Below, in pieces: positions 57,573-64,000 of a stretch of 64,000 nucleotides of DNA. Under the pieces are notes generated by a model. The model saw nothing but the letters and a program-made list of their open reading frames with translations, had not been told where the DNA came from and searched no databases. The translations under genes were made by a program, and so were the position numbers. The DNA lies in assembly GCF_030913705.1 (NCBI RefSeq), contig NZ_CP133190.1:1612001-1676000 (forward strand), in the 5' to 3' direction. Position 1 is the stretch's first letter, and the number at the start of each line of letters is the position of its first letter. This DNA is from Anaerocolumna sp. MB42-C2. Its GTDB lineage: Bacteria > Bacillota > Clostridia > Lachnospirales > Lachnospiraceae.

Positions 57573-57840
57573 CTCATCGCCTCCCAAATTATGGATAATA
57601 TGATTATAGGCGTATTTTCATGCTAAAAACAGTCTGTTTTTAATTAAATGGCTATGTTATAATATAAGTGTAAGGAAATTATATATTTGTAAATATTACA
57701 TTTTCCTTTTTCTCCACTGCACAGAATTATTAGACCATCGCATACATTTCTCCTAACCTGCTTTCTAATACATCCAATTCCAAATTTGCTAGTTCCATAA
57801 GTGAATAGTCTTTTGACAAAGACTTTATCAATTCACAGCC

Positions 57841-58973
57841 CTATGTTCTAAGTTTTTTAGAAATAAAAATATATTCAGCCATCCATTGAGCCATTTCATT
57901 TTCAAAAGGAAATGTTTCACAATCGGGAGCAGGAAGCTCCCCATAGATTTGGATACTTTTATTTTCTAAAAACCCTGAAGATATACAGATATTAAGCCAA
58001 TGCTCCATATCATTAAATTCACTCTTCCACCATTCCTTTTCTTCTTCATTAACAGAAGCAAGAAGAAGATTCATCCATTTTTTTGAATTTTCGCTTTCAA
58101 AACTCTCAATAACGGATTTATTATAAATAGTATGTTTTTCATTTTTTAAAACTCTGTTTGCTTCACGAAAACCATCTAACATTTTTGCCTGCATACTTTC
58201 ATAACCGGAATATGAGAACACAAGATCAACAGATTCGCTTAGAATTGGCAAGTTAGCTCCGTCACAGGCAAGATAGATCATTTCAACATAAGGATTTTTC
58301 CATTCGGTTGAGTAGAATATTTTGTTCCATTTTAAAATGCGGTGGCTTAAATCGACCATAATAATTATTACGGGCCAATTTATACGTTTTATTTGATGTT
58401 TTATTCCTTGACCCGTTCCACAAGCGATATCAAGTATAACTCGCGGACGGAGTTCTGATATTTTTTCCCAAATAACCTCAGATTGATTTAAACCTCTGTT
58501 ATAGTTTGGATTACACGGCCCGTATTGTTCATGCATGTATTCTTCGTAATTACGATAGCTCAAAGACCATTGTTCGCCGGATATTTCTCTTGTTCTAAAG
58601 TCGACTACTCCATCAACCACATAGTATTGATGATTATTTTCACATTCATATATCAAAGTATCATTTTTCTGTATTTTTAACTTCATTTGCTTTTTGCATT
58701 TAGGGCAAATAAGAAGTTTATTCAAGTGCATAAGACCTCTGTCGATATTTATATTTTCATCAAAAAAATTATCACCTTCAAGAATTGCATTGATTGAGGT
58801 ATTGCAAATCCATGAAATATTCAATAATTTTTCAATATCTGGAAGGGAAGCCCCTGTTTCCCATTTTGATACAGCTTGTGTACTTACATCCAGTTTTTCA
58901 GCAAGTTCCGCTTGCGAATAATTTAGATTTTTACGCAGATGATTCTTTTACCAACCTCAAGTTTGTCAATCAT
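57841..58973 (-). pseudogene. XRE-type HTH fused to SAM methyltransferase, frameshifted near the start
   Basis: From the ATG at 58973 (preceded by GGAGG), the frame begins MIDKLEVGKRII, then breaks. One frame over it continues as RKNLNYSQAELAEKLDVSTQAVSKWE, a Cro/CI helix-turn-helix. That frame runs into a zinc ribbon-like C-x2-C...C-x5-H segment (ICPKCKKQ) and a class I methyltransferase with LDIACGTGQGIK. A single missing base near 58938 explains the break. The intact remainder, if started at an internal ATG (58824), gives 327 residues without the HTH. This is a regulator/modifying-enzyme fusion that is probably inactive. Confidence 0.8.
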
Positions 58974-59145
58974 TTGAATTCCTCCTGTCTTTTAGTTTCA
59001 TGTTACTGCTAAAAACTAACCAGTGCAATGGATTGACGGTTTAACTTTTTGACTTTGCTATCAACTAACGGTAGATATTCTTAAAATTCTCTACTTTTTA
59101 TATGTAATGATCATTCCGTAATCGATGATAACAACGAGGTAAATA

Positions 59146-59754
59146 TTATTTTCTTTGTTTTCGTTGTAATTTTTTAGATAAGTGATTTGTATTCATAGAT
59201 TTTATAGGAATATGTGCTAAACGCTTTTCTGCGATAAATACATAATAGCCATTTAAATTGATTACTTTAGTACCTCCAAAAATAGATGTGAGTTTATTTT
59301 TATACCAATCTTTACGTTTTGTAACCATTACCATTTTTCCACCAATTGTAAGTTTTTTAAACCCCATTTCAATAAATTGTTTTGGTACAGAAAAATCAAC
59401 ATGATAAGGTGGATTAGAAAGAATCAATGTAAAATCATTGTCTATGATATTTTCTAAACCATTACTCTTAATTATTTTTAAATCTGGTACTTCGTTTATA
59501 TCTGCGTTAATTCGCGATAATCTGATTGCATCATCAGAAAAATCGCACAATGTTACATTGTTTTCACCAATTAGTTTACTTGCCAAAATACCAACAACGC
59601 CATATCCACAGCCTAAATCAAGAATTTTATCAGTACTTTGAAATTCAATTTGAGTTAACATAGTGATTGTTCCCATATCAATTGCCGATGGAGAAAATAA
59701 TTTATCATCCGTCTCAAATTTGAGTGTTATGCCCTTTATTTCTGTTATAATCAT
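59146..59754 (-). CDS. SAM-dependent methyltransferase of the RsmC/PrmC-like (NPPY) group
   Basis: A 202-residue methyltransferase with SAM motif I LDLGCGYGVVG, acidic strand LCDFSDDAIRLS and the N-P-P-Y motif (ILSNPPYHVDF) of enzymes that methylate exocyclic nitrogens of nucleic acid bases or protein glutamine. It resembles the small MTS-domain part of RsmC. The C-terminus is basic (SKKLQRKQRK), which fits an RNA substrate. It is monocistronic in the array. Confidence 0.88.
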   Translation of the reverse strand: MIITEIKGITLKFETDDKLFSPSAIDMGTITMLTQIEFQSTDKILDLGCGYGVVGILASKLIGENNVTLCDFSDDAIRLSRINADINEVPDLKIIKSNGLENIIDNDFTLILSNPPYHVDFSVPKQFIEMGFKKLTIGGKMVMVTKRKDWYKNKLTSIFGGTKVINLNGYYVFIAEKRLAHIPIKSMNTNHLSKKLQRKQRK

Positions 59755-59932
59755 TAATTGTACCTTCCAATCTTAATGCATATTTAGTATTTGCTAAACA
59801 ATTGCTCCACGTATACGAACCAACTAAATATCATTTTACATATCACTTTCACAAAGGTGAGTGTAATCACTGTTCGTAATCTCCAATGATGACAAATGGA
59901 ATTATTTAATGCATAGGATATGTTCTGTGCCA

Positions 59933-60463
59933 TTATATAGTTATCCAATATCTTTTTATATACTCTCCATCAATGTATACTTCTTTTTCATAAATCCCAC
60001 CATTGGCAATGATAGTTTTCTCACTTGCAAGATTATCCCGGTTACAAGTAATCATAACTCTATCCATACATCGATCTTTGCATTTTTTTAAGTTTTGTCT
60101 TAGCATTTCTTTTGCATACCCCTTATTTCTTTCGGAAGGGCGTATAGAGTAACCCATATGACCTCCCCAAAGTCCTAAAATAGGATGGTTTATATGATGT
60201 CTAAGGTCGATTACTCCAACTATTTTGTTGTCAGAAATACGAACTGCAATATATGTATTTGATGTGACGCTTCCAGTTGGACAAGTTTCAATATTTTCCT
60301 TTTCAGCGAGAATATTAAGCCATTCTTCAATAGTTGAACATTGTCTTAAACTACCACATCCTGCAAATGAATCCTTATCGTTAGCTTCTAAAATCTCTTT
60401 ACGAAACTGCATTATATCATCACCATATTCTATTGATGGTCTGATTACTTTAATTTCTTCCAT
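59933..60463 (-). CDS. GNAT family N-acetyltransferase
   Basis: A 176-residue acetyltransferase with motif A in YSIRPSERNKGYAKEMLRQNLKKC, where R-N-K-G-Y-A is the acetyl-CoA loop. It has the GGIYEKEVYIDGEYIKRYWI C-terminal strands of the family group that acetylates small molecules. The substrate is unknown. It is the third intact GNAT gene in the array and a separate unit. Confidence 0.9.
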   Translation of the reverse strand: MEEIKVIRPSIEYGDDIMQFRKEILEANDKDSFAGCGSLRQCSTIEEWLNILAEKENIETCPTGSVTSNTYIAVRISDNKIVGVIDLRHHINHPILGLWGGHMGYSIRPSERNKGYAKEMLRQNLKKCKDRCMDRVMITCNRDNLASEKTIIANGGIYEKEVYIDGEYIKRYWITI

Positions 60464-60614
60464 TTACTCATCTCCATATATTCAAATTTTATCTTAGTAT
60501 TACAGTAAAAAACATCTATTTCATTGAATGTAGGAATATCTGCAGGATTTTTAAACTTGTCTAAAATATATTCGTCCACATAATCCTTGCGCAGTATTTC
60601 TTCTAACGAGCAAG

Positions 60615-61334
60615 TTACATGAACATATAATTGTGGGTATTCACATCTAAGATATCACTAAATTTTGATATGCTACAAACATCCAGATTCTTAGCATTAA
60701 TCAGTTCTTTTTCATTGTACCAAATCGTTTTCAAACCGACGTTCAAAGCGCCTATAACATCGGTCTTATAATCATTACCCATATAAACGATATCTTTCTT
60801 ACATACTTTGGGGTTTTCCTGTAATATTATTGATATAGCATATTCAAAAAAACTATTATCAGGTTTCCTTTTTCCGAAATCTGCACTTGAAAATAAATTA
60901 ATAAAATATTTACCTATTCCAAAGTCATTTAATAAGTGCTTATTAGAGGAAGAAAGAAAAATACTATTTGAAAGTATATACATTTTTATTCCCTGAGCAT
61001 GTAATTTTTCTATTGTGATTCGTGTTTCATCTTCTAAATACTCCTCCTGCATTTCGTTCATAATTTGATAATCAAGTACTTCCGTATCTACTTGTAAATT
61101 CACATCAAAATTTTTGCAATACATTGGAAAATCATCACGTATAAATGAAATTTCATTGTTTGTCGTTTTTCTCTCCTCATAAAAAGGTATGAATGTTTCT
61201 GAATATTCAATTAACTCCTCATATGAACAACTTTGTTGGAAAAGCGTATGTAAATATTTCAAACCTCTATCAAATTCAAACGATTTATCTTTTAATATTG
61301 TATCGTATAAATCAAAAAGAATAACTTTCTGCAT
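60615..61334 (-). CDS. HAD family hydrolase
   Basis: A 239-residue haloacid dehalogenase-superfamily protein. The nucleophile aspartate is in ILFDLYDTIL, motif II is the serine of YILSNSIF, motif III is the lysine of FGKRKPDNSF and motif IV is YMGNDYKTDVIGALNVG. A helical cap is inserted after motif I. Like the HAD at 4979, the residue two after the nucleophile is aromatic (Tyr). The ATG at 61334 is chosen because AAGGAG runs into an earlier ATG. The substrate is unknown. Confidence 0.88.
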   Translation of the reverse strand: MQKVILFDLYDTILKDKSFEFDRGLKYLHTLFQQSCSYEELIEYSETFIPFYEERKTTNNEISFIRDDFPMYCKNFDVNLQVDTEVLDYQIMNEMQEEYLEDETRITIEKLHAQGIKMYILSNSIFLSSSNKHLLNDFGIGKYFINLFSSADFGKRKPDNSFFEYAISIILQENPKVCKKDIVYMGNDYKTDVIGALNVGLKTIWYNEKELINAKNLDVCSISKFSDILDVNTHNYMFM

Positions 61335-61340
61335 CAACAT

Positions 61341-61815
61341 CTCCTTATGTAAATTCTATTTTATCACTGCATTACTGCAAAATTTTCAGTTCTCCATTGA
61401 ATCCTACAATGAATCATTGCTCATATTATACCACCATAACCACATTATCTCTACCTATTTATTCCAATTCCATCGTCTCTCATAATTTAATTGTCAAAAA
61501 CCATCGTTCAGGTAAGAACAGGGGGATTATTTTTTGTATTCTTTCTTTTATTGGACTCTTAATTGCTTAAGAATCTACAAAAAAAGGGAACATCGTTAGA
61601 TTAACAATATCCCTGCGTTTTATTTTTAATTCTGTTATTATATATCTATACACTTGTCCAGATTTCTTTCCCGACGACGAAATAGCCGCTTACTTAGAAA
61701 TTTATGGCTTAATAGTTTATTAATATATCTGGGCTAATGTGAAAGAATGTGAGTACCCTAACTGCAGATTATGCTTAAATGGGGTGGTACTGCTATAGGA
61801 TTAACTGAATTTTCA
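61341..61815. other. Intergenic region holding a terminator
   Basis: A 475-bp gap with the terminator at 61579-61614 and otherwise AT-rich sequence. I see no gene, although short low-quality frames exist. Confidence 0.4.
61579..61614 (-). terminator. Intrinsic terminator of the secreted-protein gene
   Basis: On the minus strand AGGGA...GTTA...TAAC...TCCCT folds into a stem, followed by seven T residues. It lies about 200 bases beyond the stop of the gene at 61816. Confidence 0.6.
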
Positions 61816-62568
61816 TCAGCCTGCCGGAACAAGAAAAAGAGTAGGTATCTCACGAAACGACATAGACTGATCATAATCTCCGTAGTTATATTTATCCAGT
61901 TTGGGATAATCCTCATTCTTCCCGTAGTCAAGCACACCGTCTGCAATTTTTTGTGTTTTGAGTGTTGTTCCCTCCAATGTTGATACATCAATATTATATA
62001 CCCCCATATGACCCTCATACCGCACAAATCTGCCAGAACCATTGGTATACAAACTGGAATGGCTACCGCTAAGTTCTCCACATTTAATAAGTTTATCGTT
62101 AACAACCGTATAAACCGTATATTTATATGCAGCCTCACAGCCACCTGTCTTTAATATAAACTCTGGAATTCCATTCTGATTCATGTCATATAAGCAATAA
62201 CTGGAAAGCATAAGATAAACACCGTGTGTATGGTCATTCGTGTCTTCGTCTAAAGTTATGGTATCTGCAGCTATCCCCTGTAAAAGTAATATTATATAAT
62301 TTCGTGTGACATCATCAAATTGCTGAAAATATTTTATAAATTCATCCTGTTGTTCTGTTGTCATTGTACGGCCTTCTGGTAAAAGACCGGTAAGTTTCCA
62401 TCTTTCAATAAAAGCTTGGAATTCATCATTAACGGCGGTATCTTTCACAGTGTCAGACGGCAAAATAATTTGTGTTGTTTCACTCTTGGCAAAAAGTGTT
62501 GATTCTGATAGCTCTCTATATTTGTCTCCACATACTGTTAATATTAATATCAATACCATCTTCCACAT
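61816..62568 (-). CDS. Putative secreted protein
   Basis: A 250-residue protein with an N-terminal hydrophobic signal (MWKMVLILILTVCGDK) whose LTVC may act as a lipobox. The rest is a soluble domain containing DMNQNGIPEFIL, a calcium-binding loop like those in VCBS/EF-hand repeats, and alternating beta strands. I do not recognise the family. The ATG at 62568 is preferred because GGGGA precedes it. It is the gene closest to the island's right end. Confidence 0.6.
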   Translation of the reverse strand: MWKMVLILILTVCGDKYRELSESTLFAKSETTQIILPSDTVKDTAVNDEFQAFIERWKLTGLLPEGRTMTTEQQDEFIKYFQQFDDVTRNYIILLLQGIAADTITLDEDTNDHTHGVYLMLSSYCLYDMNQNGIPEFILKTGGCEAAYKYTVYTVVNDKLIKCGELSGSHSSLYTNGSGRFVRYEGHMGVYNIDVSTLEGTTLKTQKIADGVLDYGKNEDYPKLDKYNYGDYDQSMSFREIPTLFLVPAG

Positions 62569-62792
62569 TTTAATTAAGTCCCCAATCATATAAATGATAT
62601 TTTGTTCACAATCTCCAACTAAAGCAAATTTATTATTTTATTATACTGCCTTAAATAGAATATTTCTACCTTTTTATCCTCCCTCTTGTCACATAGGGAA
62701 TTTATAGTAATACCTGCCCCTTGCTTTCTGTAATTGCTTTGCCTATTACATTTAATAAGAATAGATTCCAGATTTACATTATGCCTTGCCGG

Positions 62793-62799
62793 CCACCGG
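62793..62799. repeat. attR core of the island
   Basis: CCACCGG on the plus strand, identical to 25378-25384. On its right the substrate-binding protein frame resumes; on its left is island sequence. Confidence 0.85.
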
Positions 62800-63010
62800 C
62801 CCTGCCGCCGATAACCGTTTTTCCTTTTACATTATCCCATTTAAAGTTTTCATTTTTGTCTCTTGATACTAAGAAATTACCTGCACGCTGTGTTAATTGA
62901 GCAAAATTGACAACATAATCCTCTTTGCCCTCATTATACACATAAATAGAAGCCTCCGAACCCATGAATCCAATATCTGCATCACCGGATAATACAGCCG
63001 TCAAGGTCTT
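62793..63010 (-). pseudogene. Middle fragment of the split substrate-binding protein gene
   Basis: The frame reads KTLTAVLSGDADIGFMGSEA, continues through ASIYVYNEGKEDYVVNFAQLTQ and ends GKTVIGGRAGG at the core repeat, where a native protein would continue MPQMVLEYILKK (found at 25376). The text matches NMT1/SsuA-type binding proteins. Upstream codons after K-T are replaced by the end of a second recombinase gene and a stop codon. The fragment therefore has neither an N-terminus nor a C-terminus. Confidence 0.88.
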
Positions 63011-64000
63011 TTACCTTTTACACTTAAGAATTCTTCCAGGGTCAGGTTTAATTTAACGGTTACAATATGACCATCAGCATCCACCCGATTAATTAATTTT
63101 GCTAATATCATTTTCTGTTGATCTGTATCCAGAGAAAGAAATTCCTCCCTCCAGTTTGGATGAAGTTCATTATTCGTAAAACTGTCAATATTAAGCTCAT
63201 TTAATTTTATTTCTAATTCGCTTAACAGCTCTTTTTCTTCCTGAATTTTTTGAGTTAGTTCTTCCATTTGTTCTATAATCAATTCTTTCGTAAATACACT
63301 TCTTCCTTTTAATATATTCAATACCTCTTTCTTTAAAAGATTACGTTCCGTTTCCAGTTCTGTAATTATACCCTTCTGCCGCCGCACTTTCGTATTTAGC
63401 TTTTTTATTAATGTATTATGGTGCCTGACTAATTCAGGCTTAATATCTTTTTTGTCATAACACTCCAAAAGCTGTCCAATCTCTTCCAGTACAGGTATCT
63501 CAAGTCTTTCCGCCGGAATATATCCGGTTTTACATTCGCTTTGGCCATTCCTTCTACCATAACATACATAATAAGCTTTTCTATTCTTTTTATAGTCTTC
63601 GAAGCTTTTGACAGCGTATTTTTTTATCTCCTGATTACTATATGTATGGGGGTAGGAATAGTGGAGCGTTAATCTGGCACCGCATTCTTTGCAAAAAGAA
63701 TACCCTGTAAATAATAACGGACTTTTCGTCTGTTTTGGGAAATTACTTTCTGTTTTGGATCTTCTCTTTATTATATTCTGTGCCTCTCTCCATTGCTTCT
63801 CCGATATAATAGCCAGCTCCGGATATTTTACTGATGATATCTTGCACTTCCATTGGTTTGTATACTTTTTGTCACCGTATTGATTTGTATTTCTGCCATA
63901 AGTAAAATAACCTTTGTAGATTGTATTTTTTAGTATTCCTAATATGGTTGAACCTGACCACAGCTTCCCTTTCTTCGTAGGAATTTTACCCTCATTTAAT
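63001..64000 (-). CDS. Large serine recombinase of a second element (C-terminal part)
   Basis: About 333 residues of a large serine recombinase are open from the right edge to the stop at 63001. They hold the recombinase domain (GSTILGILKNTIYKGYFTYG), a zinc ribbon (C-x2-C in CKECGARL, then YVCYGRRNGQSEC) and a leucine/glutamate-rich coiled coil (about 63400-63150). The catalytic N-terminus is outside the window. The sequence differs clearly from the recombinase at 25345. It ends inside the same target gene, marking a second insertion. Confidence 0.9.
   Translation of the reverse strand, partial: LNEGKIPTKKGKLWSGSTILGILKNTIYKGYFTYGRNTNQYGDKKYTNQWKCKISSVKYPELAIISEKQWREAQNIIKRRSKTESNFPKQTKSPLLFTGYSFCKECGARLTLHYSYPHTYSNQEIKKYAVKSFEDYKKNRKAYYVCYGRRNGQSECKTGYIPAERLEIPVLEEIGQLLECYDKKDIKPELVRHHNTLIKKLNTKVRRQKGIITELETERNLLKKEVLNILKGRSVFTKELIIEQMEELTQKIQEEKELLSELEIKLNELNIDSFTNNELHPNWREEFLSLDTDQQKMILAKLINRVDADGHIVTVKLNLTLEEFLSVKGKRP

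Noticed and set aside
49042-62568. Integron gene-cassette array
   Set aside because: Genes are small and in one direction, but I find no integron integrase and no attC-like paired GTTRRRY/RYYYAAC sites between them.

Overview
The window looks like a chromosome segment of an AT-rich, low-GC Gram-positive anaerobe in the class Clostridia, most likely a Lachnospiraceae relative. The evidence is strong AGGAGG-type ribosome sites with several TTG and GTG starts, sigma-A promoters, a yerC/DUF1836/DUF6774/pcrA neighbourhood, YolD plus Y-family polymerase, and large serine recombinases of the TnpX/TndX kind. No rRNA, tRNA or CRISPR array was recognised.

Positions 1-25377 are a resident, mostly housekeeping region. 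In order it holds: a MarR regulator with two matching operators; an amidase; a chemotaxis receptor; a NUDIX/HAD pair; a BlaI/BlaR1-type repressor and membrane protease pair with an unusual sensor domain; a UvrD-type helicase with a phosphotransferase; ilvD; a GntR regulator; an SPFH protein; an aldo/keto reductase; a nitroreductase divergent from a flavinylated lipoprotein; yerC; DUF1836; a DUF6774-type peptide; and pcrA. Both helicase promoters carry the same LexA-like palindrome AAACATATGTTT. The region ends in the 3' half of an ABC transporter substrate-binding protein gene.

Positions 25378-62799 are a 37.4-kb island inserted in that gene. A 7-bp direct repeat, CCGGTGG on the minus strand, marks both ends (25378-25384 and 62793-62799). 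A large serine recombinase sits at the left end, and the missing middle of the target gene lies just outside the right end. The island carries YolD and a Y-family polymerase, and a TetR/membrane protein pair. It also carries a five-gene exopolysaccharide operon behind a c-di-GMP-I riboswitch and terminator; its products are a nucleotide-sugar dehydrogenase, a tetra-NodB protein, a PilZ-glycosyltransferase, a deacetylase-like protein and a GH18-like lipoprotein. A broken lacZ joined to a broken PHP gene and an ECF sigma/anti-sigma pair follow. From about 49 to 62.6 kb there is a one-directional array of small resistance- or modification-type enzymes (GNAT, VOC, methyltransferases, HIT, LUD, SagB, HAD) with many gene remnants. 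No relaxase, conjugation, capsid or replication gene is seen, so the island is probably not self-transmissible.

Positions 63001-64000 hold the C-terminal half of a second, different large serine recombinase. It ends inside the same substrate-binding gene, about 210 bp upstream of the first insertion. The target gene therefore appears to have been hit twice, and its 5' end should lie beyond the window.

The best candidate for an undescribed system is the island-borne polysaccharide operon. Its transcription appears to be gated by a c-di-GMP riboswitch, while its synthase carries a PilZ-like domain, and its deacetylase has four NodB repeats of which only one keeps the metal-site motifs.
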